Notes under the pieces: model-generated
The model's database searches: none
The model's input: only the letters and a program-made list of their open reading frames with translations
What the model was told of the DNA's origin: nothing
Program-made: the position numbers and the translations under genes
Shown: piece by piece, positions 33,604-41,825 of the stretch
Numbering within the stretch: the first letter of the stretch is position 1
Layout of the letters: the number at the start of each line of letters is the position of its first letter
NCBI GenBank assembly: GCA_900321035.1
Contig: ONUH01000008.1
Span: forward strand, 61,974 to 125,973
Origin: an uncultured Selenomonadales bacterium
Lineage (GTDB): Bacteria; Bacillota; Negativicutes; Selenomonadales; Selenomonadaceae
Direction: 5' to 3'
Length of the DNA: 64,000 nt

Positions 33604-34162
33604 GGGCAAGAAGCCGGAAATCATCGTTTTTGCCGGACCGAATGGGAGCGGAAAATCGACGATTGCGCGCATGGCAAAAATCATTGAGCCATATATCAAT
33701 GCGGACGACATCAAACGGACGACGCAATGCGACGATTTGGAAGCGGCCAAACAAGCGGAAGCTCTTCGAGAGAAACAGGTTGCGCTTGGGCAGGGATTCA
33801 CATTTGAAACGGTGCTATCCACGGAGCGCAATTTGAATCTTTTGCGAAAAGCGAAAGAAAAGGGATTTTTCATTCGCTGTATTTACGTTCTTACGGCAGA
33901 CGTGGCCGTCAATATCATGCGTGTGCGGTCGCGCTTCGCGGCAGGCGGGCATGACGTTCCAAAAGAAAAAATCAAATCGCGCTATACAGCGGCACTTTCC
34001 TTGATTCCTGCGCTCGTGGAAATATGTGATATCGTTCACATTTATGACAATACCGACGAGCCGTATCGCATATTCAAGAAGCGAAAAGATGTGTATTTCT
34101 ATTGGGAGAATCTGTTTTGGGAGAAAAAAGGGGTTGAACGGTTGACAGGGCGGAGGCTATAA
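33590..34162 (+). CDS. Zeta-toxin family P-loop kinase
   Basis: This 190-residue toxin has Walker A GPNGSGKSTIARMA near residue 16 and the substrate segment INADDIKRTTQCDDLEAAKQ. The catalytic loop is GFTFETVLSTERNLNLLRKA, with the FET(V/T)LS motif of zeta toxins, and an Arg-rich lid RVRSRFAAGGHDVP follows. Zeta toxins phosphorylate UDP-GlcNAc and block wall synthesis; chromosomal relatives may have other sugar or nucleotide substrates. The overlapping small upstream gene is the likely antitoxin. Confidence 0.82.
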   Translation: MQNPEGKKPEIIVFAGPNGSGKSTIARMAKIIEPYINADDIKRTTQCDDLEAAKQAEALREKQVALGQGFTFETVLSTERNLNLLRKAKEKGFFIRCIYVLTADVAVNIMRVRSRFAAGGHDVPKEKIKSRYTAALSLIPALVEICDIVHIYDNTDEPYRIFKKRKDVYFYWENLFWEKKGVERLTGRRL

Positions 34163-34288
34163 ATGCCGTACGGCGGTCGCCATCCATATGAGATTGTCTC
34201 TTTGCTTTGTTAAGACTTTATTGAAAATATTCCGTACGGATTGCAAATCCTTCCGTATTGAAGTTGCTAAAGAAAAATTTTTAAGTCC

Positions 34289-34298
34289 TATAGAAAAC
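34289..34298 (+). repeat. Recurrent TATAGAAAAC decamer
   Basis: TATAGAAAAC occurs here, at 53156-53165, at 56384-56393 and at 60829-60838, always in intergenic DNA on the plus strand. No function is known. Confidence 0.35.
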
Positions 34299-34431
34299 AT
34301 AATGCGCTCGTGATAAAATACAAATAAGTGGATAAACTGTGGATAATATGTGGTTGAACGGCTTATGCTGTGGGCATCGGATGTTGTATGTTTTTTTGTT
34401 GCGCTCTTTTTTAGGGAGGTCTTGTACAGAT

Positions 34432-35370
34432 ATGCCAAACTGGATGGAAGTTTCACGTGAAATCAATGGGACAATCCCTCCCATTCATGCGGTTCGCAAC
34501 AAATACTTGCAAATAATGCATAAATATACAGGCCGAAATATTATTGCCTATTATTCTGCTTTTTTGCAAAAGCCTAACCTTAATCAAACGGGAATTGATG
34601 ACAATGATAAAAATGCTTTTATGCAGGCGGTTCATGGTCTTGATCGTTCAAAGGGTTTGGATTTGATATTACATACCCCAGGAGGAAATTTGGCCGCCAC
34701 AGAATCACTTGTTATCTATTTGAAGCAAATGTTCGGCAATGATATCCGGGCATTCGTCCCTCAAATTGCCATGTCTGCGGGCACAATGATTGCACTGGCT
34801 GCAAAAGAAATTGTTATGGGGAAGCAATCCAACTTAGGACCGATTGATCCTCAATTTGGCGGTATTTCATGTGCTGGAATTATTGAAGAATTTAATACTG
34901 CGGTGAATGCAGTAAAAATTAATCCAGCTAGTGCCGCGATGTGGGGTATGATTATTCAAAAATATCATCCTACGTTCATTGGTGAATGCGATAAAGCTAT
35001 CAAATGGGCTGAAAAAATGGCAAAAGATTGGTTGGCAGCGAATATGTTTCATTCGTTGACACCCAAAAAACGTACAAAAACCGTCGATAGTATTGTGGAG
35101 AAATTATCAAGTCATACGGAAACTTTTTCACATCAGCGACATATTCATATGGAGGAATTATCAAAATTGGGATTAAAAATTGTCGCATTAGAAGAATTAG
35201 ATTCCAAAAAAATCGGCGGGTGTACTGATTTGCAGGATTGTGTTTTAACATTGCACCATGCATATATGCAATGTCTCTCTGTCTTGAATATTCGCAAAAT
35301 CATAGAAAATCATATAGGAAGCAATATGGCAATGCTTGCAGGTGTTCAAGTGCCGAATCAAAAGAAATAA
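34432..35370 (+). CDS. Serine dehydrogenase proteinase family (SppA/ClpP-like fold)
   Basis: This 312-residue cytosolic protein of the SDH_sah/SppA-like group shows the oxyanion loop LHTPGGNLAATESL, the nucleophile motif IAMSAGTMIALAA (Ser in MSAGT), and LGPIDPQFGGI with downstream conserved charged residues. The fold is that of ClpP/crotonase serine-lysine proteases. No signal peptide is seen, and the catalytic lysine cannot be assigned confidently. The ATG at 34432 follows AGGGAGG. The gene is AT-rich, lies in the defence/toxin block beside the restriction enzyme, and precedes a 61-residue orphan with 32 bases between them. Confidence 0.7.
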   Translation: MPNWMEVSREINGTIPPIHAVRNKYLQIMHKYTGRNIIAYYSAFLQKPNLNQTGIDDNDKNAFMQAVHGLDRSKGLDLILHTPGGNLAATESLVIYLKQMFGNDIRAFVPQIAMSAGTMIALAAKEIVMGKQSNLGPIDPQFGGISCAGIIEEFNTAVNAVKINPASAAMWGMIIQKYHPTFIGECDKAIKWAEKMAKDWLAANMFHSLTPKKRTKTVDSIVEKLSSHTETFSHQRHIHMEELSKLGLKIVALEELDSKKIGGCTDLQDCVLTLHHAYMQCLSVLNIRKIIENHIGSNMAMLAGVQVPNQKK

Positions 35371-35402
35371 TTGTTATAAGCTAAGTGAAAGGAGAGAATG
35401 AC

Positions 35403-35588
35403 ATGAAAGAGAAAAACTACTTGGAAGATTATAAAAAAATAGTTGGTTTCATTCCTCCGATTCATTATGATTCTCCGGAACAACAGGGAAATATGCTAAA
35501 AAAATATTCCATGTTCCAAGATGAAGACATTCAATATTGGAATGATGCTCTTGTAGGTGAGTCATACACTGTAATGAGAGCGCAGTAA
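35403..35588 (+). CDS. Hypothetical 61-residue protein
   Basis: Not recognised. An acidic, Tyr-rich peptide (YLEDYKKIVGFIPPIHYDSP, YSMFQDEDIQYWNDALVGES) starts at 35403 behind AAAGGAGAG. It is likely co-transcribed with the protease gene, since it follows by 32 bases and ends in a strong terminator. The IPPIH segment loosely echoes IPPIHAVRN in the upstream protease, which may be coincidence. It could be a regulator, inhibitor or substrate of that protease. Confidence 0.5.
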   Translation: MKEKNYLEDYKKIVGFIPPIHYDSPEQQGNMLKKYSMFQDEDIQYWNDALVGESYTVMRAQ

Positions 35589-35623
35589 AAAATGGGACAC
35601 CGCGTAGCGGTGTCCCATTTTTT
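35587..35623. terminator. Perfect bidirectional terminator
   Basis: AAAAAATGGGACACCGC pairs with GCGGTGTCCCATTTTTT around GTA without mismatch. It serves the plus-strand protease pair and the minus-strand restriction gene. Confidence 0.92.
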
Positions 35624-38600
35624 ACCTAAAATATTTCTCTATCGCCTGTTCCTTTTGTAAAAGCAAGGCTTCCTTCCGCTTTTGGGCTTTTTGCTTTGCC
35701 TTGTCGCATTCCTCGACAAAGGCGGCGAATTGGTTTTGCAGGTTGATGGGGGGAATAGCCCCTTTCAATTCTTTGATTTTCCCTTGAAATAGATTTGGTT
35801 GTGCTTGTTGAACGATTGAATTTGCTATTTGCTTTTGTAAATGGTCTGAAGTAATCATGTATTCTGCATAAATCGGATTGACATTTTCGTTGAAGCGCAA
35901 TAGTGCTACACTCCGTACCATTTGGCATTTGATTCCTTGCGGGATAATGCAACAACGCCCGATAGTTCCAGAACAAGAAATGAGCACATCTTTTTCTTGG
36001 GGAATAATGCGCTTAGCAATCCGTTGGTACTCATCCTCATCAATGAAATCAACATCTTCGAGCCGCAATGAATGGTTTAAGACATTTCTTGCTGATAAAA
36101 GGAAAATGCCATTTGACACTCTGCGCGGAGTATTATGTTCACCGTCTGTTATAATTTCGCAAACTTCATGAAATGTTTGTTCTTTCCAGCGATAGGGATT
36201 TTTTTCCATGTCCCCAAACATCTTCACAAACTTCGCCTGTATATCCTTGTCGCATTTCTTGACAAGAGTTTCCTGATCCGCTATCTGCTTGTCAATCTTA
36301 TCAATCTCCTGCACGATTTTCTTTTGTACGGCTTTTTCCGGCACTTGAATTGTCAGATTCTTGATTCGCTGCGTGGAGGCGCGATTATTGCGCGAGAATC
36401 GTTCATATTCTCCTTCGACCTTCAGTGCCATTGCCAGATATTTTGGCAGGATTTTGTCCGTGCTGACGCGAAGCACGCCGCAATGGTCGGTGGGGTAAAA
36501 CGGCTGATTTTCGGGCATATAGTTGACCATCCAATCGCCGTCGATGCCCCAGAGAATCGACGGCACAGAAAAATCAGTCAGGTTTTGCTTGTTGATATAT
36601 CCGAACGGTTCAAATACATTTGCGCTGTAGACGGGATACTTGCCGTTTTCCTCAATTTCCGACGATACAACGCGATCCCCGATGCTGACCTCGAACTCCG
36701 CGCCGTTCAGTTTGTAGGCGGTCATCCCCTCTTTATTTTCCGTATTTCGTGCTTTTGTGGTCTTGATTGCCTTATTGAACGTCACGCCGCTAAAGTCAAG
36801 CATATCCGCCAGCGGCAAATAATGATAATACGCCGAGAGCGCGGGCATGTCCACTTCCTCGTCGCCATAGCTTGCCCGCACGAGGGCGGCAAGCGTATCC
36901 TCGGCAGTGCGATCGTCGGGGCGGTACATGAGACCGCCTTCCGTTTTGATCTGTATTCCTTCCTGTCCTTTGCGGTTGCTCCATGTGTAGCCGAGGAAGG
37001 TTTCCTGCGCCTTGTTTTCGTCGGGCGCGGTGATAATTAACGTCGTCTGCCGATGACAAAGGCCGAAGTAAGTCAGTTTTTCGGATTCCAACGCGAGGGC
37101 GAAGTCATAGAAATGCGCATTGCACCACAACCTCTGCTCGTTTTCAGCGGCAGCCATAAAGCTTCGCTGCTTCACTTTGGTCGTATATTCAGCGGACGCG
37201 AGAAACGCGGCGGCATAAGCGGCGAAATACGGCACATCGTCCCATTCGTCATAGTCCCGCCCGCGCGAGAGAAATTCACGATAGTCCGGCTCGGAAACGC
37301 CGATTTTCGCAAGATAGCCCTCGAAAAGCTCTTTATCTTCCCAATCGGCGAGCGGACGATTTTCCATGATGGCGTCTTTGCTGTCCGTGATGAGGTCGAT
37401 ACGCTTGGGCGGCTCGTCGAACTTTTGCAGGAATACGATGATGGTGTTTGTTCCCGTCGCGCCGAAGGTCTTGCTGCCGAACTGCGCAATCGCGCGAATA
37501 TAAAAATTCGTCAGCAGGGATTCGCGGGCGGCGATGAAGCTGCCGTTTTCCTTGTTCAATATGCTGCTGGGAAGGATGACCGCCGCGACGCCGTCCGGCT
37601 TCACAAGCTGGGCGATACGCTCGACGAAAAGCGTCTCAATCTCGGAGCCGTCGTTGGAGATTTTCGACAGAATGGCAAAGTCGTTGTCCCTGAGCTTCAA
37701 ATGCTGTTTGAACGCATAGACGGCATAGGGCGGGTTGGCAACGAGCACGTCAAAGGCGTTGGGGACGACGCCCTTGTCCCTGTAGTTTTCCAATCCGTCG
37801 CCGAAAATGATATTGCCGCCGCCCGCGCCGTGCATGAACAGCGAGATTTTCGACACGCGCGCGAGGCGGTAGTCTTTTTCTATGCCATAAAGTTTTTCCT
37901 TTACCCAGTCGCCGCTTTTTTCCGCGCCGGCTCTTTGCATGGCGTCGTTGATTGCCTCGAAGCCCTGTGTCAGGAAGTGGCCCGCGCCGCAGGCGTAGTC
38001 CACGAGCTTTGGGGCTTCGACGTCGCCCGTCTTTCGGACGATTTCATCCATCGGCAGGCTGTCCCAGATGAAGCGCGTAATCGGCACGGGCGTAAAGAAC
38101 TGCCCTTCGTTCTGCTTGAAGCCTTTATTCAAAAGTTGCTCGAACAGATCGCCGAGGGTTTGCAAGTCGCTGGCGCCGATGATGCGATAGTTCTCAAAAA
38201 GCTGGACGACTTCGACGAGGATCTTGCCGTTTTGGTAGAAAAGCTCTTCGTTGTGTACGTCTTTGAAGGCGAAGTCGTTGTTCGTGTAGAATTTCAAAAT
38301 GCGGAGCGTTTGTTTCAGGTCGGCAATCATCTTTTTCCGGTTTTGCCCGGTGTATTGCCTGACAAGCGTGTCGGCGTAATCGTCGGAGATATAGAAGATT
38401 TCTTCGCGCATGAATTTTTCCATGCCGTCCCGATGGAGCCGCTGCAAGCGGTCTTGCAGGGATTCGTAAGTGTCGGTGCCGACTTTGTATTGGAACTCGA
38501 CAATATCCTGTTCGCCCTTTTGTATCTCGTCCACTAATTTGCAGATAAAGAGCGCGACGAGGCGGTTGAAGGCGTTTTCCTTGTCCGAGACGTTGTTGTG

Positions 38601-39371
38601 GCGCAGAATTTCCTCAAAGCGGTTCACGATTTTGTCGTTTTCCGCGAAGTCCTTGAGGTCTTTTTTGCGAAGCGGCTTCAGCCCGATTTTGTAAGCGACG
38701 GTGTCCTCCCGGAGCACCACGTCGCCGCAAAGCCGTTTTTCATACGTTTCGTCCCATACGTCGAAAAGCTCCTGTACCGCATGGGCGTTTTGGTATAGCT
38801 TGATGGTACCGTCTTTTTTCGCGGAGTTTATGATGTTTTTGTCGTCGCGGCAATCAATACTTTCCGTCGTATAGGTGATATTGCCGTTTTCATAGTCCGA
38901 GGCGTAAAGAATCAGCCACTCACAGCTTTTTTCCTGTTGCCAATAGGAGAAAAGCTGCCCGCCGTCGCTTTTCGTGTCGTCAAACGCTTTTTTGTATTCC
39001 TTTCCGGCGGTCTTGCACTCGATGATGAACAGCATTTTCCCGTCGGCGTTCGTCACGCAAATATCGGCGCGCCCGCTTTTCGCGTCGTGGCCGAGATGCC
39101 ATTCCTTTTCCAACTCGATATGTTCGGGGCGGTAGCCCTTTTCAAGCAGCCGATGCACGCACTCGAACACGACGAGATTTTCTTTGTGCGACTCGTCGTA
39201 AAAGTCGTTACGATCACGGCCTTTGATTTGCTCTGGATACATGAGCTTTTGCGCTTTGAGGTCGGCTTTCAGGCTGGCGCCGAAGGCGGGAAATTCCTTT
39301 TCATACAGATTTCCATTCTTGGTGAAACCCATCACGCGCAGCGCGTCAGCAAAATTTTCCGGGGTAATCAT
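35622..39371 (-). CDS. Fused restriction-modification enzyme (nuclease, adenine methylase, specificity domains)
   Basis: This 1249-residue single-chain enzyme resembles a fused type I/type IIG system. Residues 60-150 hold a PD-(D/E)XK nuclease with D103 and ECK at 118-120 (RADICV..LFIIECK). Residues 380-700 are an N6-adenine methylase: GQFFTP (423-428), SAM motif DYACGAGHFLT (458-468) and NPPY (546-549). From about 880 on there are two target-recognition domains of the HsdS type, each ending in a long helix (VQKKIVQEIDKIDKQIADQE and KAQKRKEALLLQKEQAIEKY). No helicase domain is present. It needs no partner gene, and it starts at 39371 behind GGGAGGAAATT. Confidence 0.88.
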   Translation of the reverse strand: MITPENFADALRVMGFTKNGNLYEKEFPAFGASLKADLKAQKLMYPEQIKGRDRNDFYDESHKENLVVFECVHRLLEKGYRPEHIELEKEWHLGHDAKSGRADICVTNADGKMLFIIECKTAGKEYKKAFDDTKSDGGQLFSYWQQEKSCEWLILYASDYENGNITYTTESIDCRDDKNIINSAKKDGTIKLYQNAHAVQELFDVWDETYEKRLCGDVVLREDTVAYKIGLKPLRKKDLKDFAENDKIVNRFEEILRHNNVSDKENAFNRLVALFICKLVDEIQKGEQDIVEFQYKVGTDTYESLQDRLQRLHRDGMEKFMREEIFYISDDYADTLVRQYTGQNRKKMIADLKQTLRILKFYTNNDFAFKDVHNEELFYQNGKILVEVVQLFENYRIIGASDLQTLGDLFEQLLNKGFKQNEGQFFTPVPITRFIWDSLPMDEIVRKTGDVEAPKLVDYACGAGHFLTQGFEAINDAMQRAGAEKSGDWVKEKLYGIEKDYRLARVSKISLFMHGAGGGNIIFGDGLENYRDKGVVPNAFDVLVANPPYAVYAFKQHLKLRDNDFAILSKISNDGSEIETLFVERIAQLVKPDGVAAVILPSSILNKENGSFIAARESLLTNFYIRAIAQFGSKTFGATGTNTIIVFLQKFDEPPKRIDLITDSKDAIMENRPLADWEDKELFEGYLAKIGVSEPDYREFLSRGRDYDEWDDVPYFAAYAAAFLASAEYTTKVKQRSFMAAAENEQRLWCNAHFYDFALALESEKLTYFGLCHRQTTLIITAPDENKAQETFLGYTWSNRKGQEGIQIKTEGGLMYRPDDRTAEDTLAALVRASYGDEEVDMPALSAYYHYLPLADMLDFSGVTFNKAIKTTKARNTENKEGMTAYKLNGAEFEVSIGDRVVSSEIEENGKYPVYSANVFEPFGYINKQNLTDFSVPSILWGIDGDWMVNYMPENQPFYPTDHCGVLRVSTDKILPKYLAMALKVEGEYERFSRNNRASTQRIKNLTIQVPEKAVQKKIVQEIDKIDKQIADQETLVKKCDKDIQAKFVKMFGDMEKNPYRWKEQTFHEVCEIITDGEHNTPRRVSNGIFLLSARNVLNHSLRLEDVDFIDEDEYQRIAKRIIPQEKDVLISCSGTIGRCCIIPQGIKCQMVRSVALLRFNENVNPIYAEYMITSDHLQKQIANSIVQQAQPNLFQGKIKELKGAIPPINLQNQFAAFVEECDKAKQKAQKRKEALLLQKEQAIEKYFR

Positions 39372-39411
39372 AATTTCCTCCCGTTTTCGTGCAAATATTA
39401 TTCTGCAAGAT

Positions 39412-39440
39412 ATTATAATAATTTTGCCTTAGTTTCGCAA
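39412..39440 (-). promoter_or_regulatory. Promoter of the restriction-modification gene
   Basis: On minus, TTGCGA (39440-39435) and TATAAT (39417-39412) have a 17-base spacer, about 45 bases upstream of the start codon. Confidence 0.65.
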
Positions 39441-39504
39441 TCGTAGCAAGCAGCATACACAAGGCGCCCTCCGCAGGCCGGGCGTGGAATAAAAGTTTTG
39501 GGAA

Positions 39505-39634
39505 TAAGAAAAAGCACCTTGCGCTTTGCAGGGTGCTTTGGTATTTCTATGGGAGGGGCTGTCCGGGCATCCGCGTCCCTCGTCCGAACACAGGGCTTCG
39601 TCACTTTTTATGCCAAGCTCCACCCTTTCGGCAT
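39505..39634 (-). ncRNA. Candidate small structured RNA (about 130 nt)
   Basis: A consensus promoter on minus (39667-39639) is followed about 125 bases later by a strong hairpin. Its arms GCAAGGTGCTTT and AAAGCACCCTGC lie at 39522-39511 and 39539-39528, and TTTTT follows. Between them lie an ATGCC/GGCAT stem (starting 39634) and a GC-rich segment with complementary GAGGG and CCCTC tracts. No long frame exists, only an eight-codon MPKGWSLA. Promoter plus terminator around structured non-coding DNA suggests a small RNA. It does not match 6S, SRP, tmRNA or RNase P patterns that I know. Confidence 0.5.
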
Positions 39635-39638
39635 ATTT

Positions 39639-39667
39639 AGTGTACTGCAAAACAATGGAAAAGTCAA
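39639..39667 (-). promoter_or_regulatory. Promoter of the candidate small RNA
   Basis: On minus, TTGACT (39667-39662) and TACACT (39644-39639) have a 17-base spacer. Confidence 0.65.
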
Positions 39668-39695
39668 TTTGTATGAGGCGTTGGTATTGCTTCTC

Positions 39696-39724
39696 TTGTC
39701 AGGCCTGACGGGGGAGAGTATAAT
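39696..39724 (+). promoter_or_regulatory. Promoter of the EndoU toxin operon
   Basis: TTGTCA (39696-39701) and TATAAT (39719-39724) have a 17-base spacer, 40 bases upstream of the toxin start. It is back to back with the small-RNA promoter. Confidence 0.78.
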
Positions 39725-39764
39725 AAACGCGAATGTTATCACTTTACGGAAAGGAAAATCGCGT

Positions 39765-40379
39765 ATGAGACGTACTTTTTTGAAGCTGATTGCCGTTTTC
39801 GCGGCGATGGCGTTGATGGTTTTCGCGGCGGGCTGCGGCGGGAGCAAGGGCGCGTCCTCGGGGAGCGGCTCGACGCAGACACAGCAGGCGCAGCAGCAAA
39901 AGCCGCAGAAGCAGGACAAGCAGGACAAGAAGGACAAGAAGTCCGGCTATACGATGAGCGACGTCAAGCGGCTCAAGAATACGGAGAATTTCTCGCGGCA
40001 CGGTCTCGAGCATATCTTCGACGGTACGGTCAACAAGAAGGGCAAGGCCACCGGCTTCCATTACAGCCGCGTCGAGGACAGCAAGGGCCGGATCCTTGAC
40101 GGTACGCGCGGCAAGAAGGACGAGAACGGCGTCTTCACCGCGAAGGTCGAGGTGGACGGCGTGAAGAAGGAGGGCTTCAGTTCCTTCTATCCCGAGGACT
40201 GGTCGCCGCAGGATGTGGTGGACGCCATCAATACCGCGTACAAGGACGCGCTGGCCGATAAGCAGAATCCGCGCGGCTCGCTTTGGATAGGGCACGCGGG
40301 CAAGCTGGAGATCGATATGTATTTGGACGACAATCGGAAAATCCTGACGGCCTTTCCGGTTCATCGGGGGAAGAAATGA
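39765..40379 (+). CDS. Lipoprotein with C-terminal EndoU nuclease toxin domain
   Basis: This 204-residue protein begins with a lipoprotein signal (MRRTFLKLIAVFAAMALMVF, lipobox AAGC with C24), followed by a Gln/Lys-rich linker (about 35-62). The C-terminal 135 residues match bacterial EndoU toxin domains: HGLEHIFDGTVNKKGKATGF with HY, then GRILDGTRGKKDENGVF and FSSFYPEDWSPQDVVDAINT. EndoU domains cleave RNA and are usually found at the end of CDI, LXG or rearrangement-hot-spot toxins. Here the domain is on a short lipoprotein. The next gene overlaps by four bases and is probably its immunity protein. Confidence 0.8.
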   Translation: MRRTFLKLIAVFAAMALMVFAAGCGGSKGASSGSGSTQTQQAQQQKPQKQDKQDKKDKKSGYTMSDVKRLKNTENFSRHGLEHIFDGTVNKKGKATGFHYSRVEDSKGRILDGTRGKKDENGVFTAKVEVDGVKKEGFSSFYPEDWSPQDVVDAINTAYKDALADKQNPRGSLWIGHAGKLEIDMYLDDNRKILTAFPVHRGKK

Positions 40380-40714
40380 TGCTGAAGTATAAAATTGAAA
40401 TCGAGGGCAAAGAAAATCCGATTCCCGTTGTGACCTTCGCGGATAAGAAATACGAGCTGGCGGCGACGTTCCTCGTAGGGGAGGCGCGGAATTTCGGCGC
40501 GGAGATCGTGGCCGCGCTGGACGAGGTCGTTTCGGGCAAAAAGAAGACCGGCGCTTTCGCCGGGAACGTGTTCAGTCTCGAGATCGCGCCGGGAACGACG
40601 ACGATCTGCGACGATATTTCGGGGAAGGAATGCGAGATTGGGACGCAGGATTTGAAAAAGGCGGCCGAGGATTACCGGGCGGCGTATGAGAAGCTGCTGC
40701 AAAAGAAGAAATAG
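40376..40714 (+). CDS. Probable immunity protein for the EndoU toxin
   Basis: This 112-residue acidic cytosolic protein (MMLKYKIEIEGKENPIPVVT, YELAATFLVGEARNFGAEIV, TTTICDDISGKECEIGTQDL) ends in a charged helix (YRAAYEKLLQKKK). It has no signal peptide. It starts inside the stop codon region of the toxin gene, so the two are co-translated, the usual arrangement for toxin-immunity pairs. I do not recognise a named immunity family, and function is inferred from position. A terminator follows. Confidence 0.65.
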   Translation: MMLKYKIEIEGKENPIPVVTFADKKYELAATFLVGEARNFGAEIVAALDEVVSGKKKTGAFAGNVFSLEIAPGTTTICDDISGKECEIGTQDLKKAAEDYRAAYEKLLQKKK

Positions 40715-40735
40715 AGAAGCGTTCTGTGTTTTATC

Positions 40736-40767
40736 CGCCTCGCGGTGCTGTGCCGCGGGGCGTTTTT
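40736..40767 (+). terminator. Terminator after the immunity gene
   Basis: CGCCTCGCGG (40736-40745) pairs with CCGCGGGGCG (40753-40762, one G-T pair), then TTTTT. Confidence 0.82.
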
Positions 40768-40817
40768 ATGTTATACTATAGTTGATTGCGTATATATTAC
40801 GACGGGAGGAATCAGCA

Positions 40818-41810
40818 ATGAGAAAAGCGGTCGTTTTTTTCCTCGCGCTGCTTTTGTGTGCGGCGACGGGCTGGCGGGCAGAGGCGGCGGATTACAGCCG
40901 GCCGGAGAATTGGGCCTACTGCGAGTCGGGCGAGAGCGAGAAGCCGGTGGACGTGTTCTTCGTCTGCCCGTTGGTGCTTTTCGGCAATCCGGAGAACCGC
41001 AATATGGATTTCGCCGACACGCAGGCGCGGGCGAATTTCGTCGGGGCGGTGAACATGGAGCGCGGGATTTACGATGCGGACGCGCGCTTTTTCGCGCCTT
41101 ATTACGGTATGGCGGGGCTTTCGGTTTATGAGATGCCGGAGGCGGAAGGCGAGAAGTATTTGAAGCTGGCATACAAAGACGTTCGCGCGGCGTTCCTTTA
41201 TTATCTCGCGAAGTACAACGACGGCCGGCCGTTTATCCTGGCGGGCTTTTCCCAGGGCGCCGATCATGTGCTGCGGCTGATGAAGGAGTTTTTCCGCGAC
41301 GAGGAGCTGCAGGACAATCTCGTTGCAGCATATCCGATCGGCTGGCGCGTGACGGTGGAGGAGCTTCGTGCCGCGCCGTATCTGCATTTTGCCGAGGGCG
41401 AGCGGGACACGGGCGTTATCGTCACGTTCAATACCGAGGAGCCGTCGGTGGCGTGGTCGCCGATTATCCCCGAGGGGGTGCGGGCGCTGGCCATCAATCC
41501 GCTGAACTGGCGCACGGATTGGAAAGAGGCGGACAAGAGCCTGAACAAAGGCGCGTGCTTCGTCGACGTCAGCGGCAATATTGTCAAGGAGATCCCGCAT
41601 CTGACGGGTGCATATATCGACATGAAGCGCGGCGCGCTGAAGGCGCCGGACGTTTCGCCGGAGGCGTATCCGTCGGGGCTTTCGATTTTCCCGCAGGGCG
41701 TCTATCACATTTACGATTATCAATTCTTCTACCGGAATTTGCAGGAGAACGTGGCGGCGCGCATCGAGGCGTATTTCTCCGGAGAGAATGAGGAGGAAGA
41801 CGCGGCGTGA
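40818..41810 (+). CDS. Secreted DUF3089-type alpha/beta hydrolase
   Basis: This 330-residue protein has a signal peptide (KAVVFFLALLLCAATGWRAEA). The DUF3089 pattern is visible: WAYCESGESEKPVDVFFVCP at the start, a nucleophile elbow FILAGFSQGADHVLRLM (Ser in GFSQG) and a late His in the C-terminal part (GVYHIYDYQFFY). Family members are esterase-like but without a defined substrate. The ATG at 40818 follows GGGAGGAATCAGC, and a frame open to 40782 was not used. It is first in the run leading into the PTS, GH73 and GH84 genes, so an envelope or sugar-ester role is plausible. Confidence 0.8.
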   Translation: MRKAVVFFLALLLCAATGWRAEAADYSRPENWAYCESGESEKPVDVFFVCPLVLFGNPENRNMDFADTQARANFVGAVNMERGIYDADARFFAPYYGMAGLSVYEMPEAEGEKYLKLAYKDVRAAFLYYLAKYNDGRPFILAGFSQGADHVLRLMKEFFRDEELQDNLVAAYPIGWRVTVEELRAAPYLHFAEGERDTGVIVTFNTEEPSVAWSPIIPEGVRALAINPLNWRTDWKEADKSLNKGACFVDVSGNIVKEIPHLTGAYIDMKRGALKAPDVSPEAYPSGLSIFPQGVYHIYDYQFFYRNLQENVAARIEAYFSGENEEEDAA

Positions 41811-41825
41811 GGCTGGGAGGACAGA

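Noticed and set aside
39505..39634. 6S, SRP or tmRNA identity for the small RNA
   Set aside because: The conserved cores (for example the SRP GGAAG loop or a tag-peptide frame) are absent.
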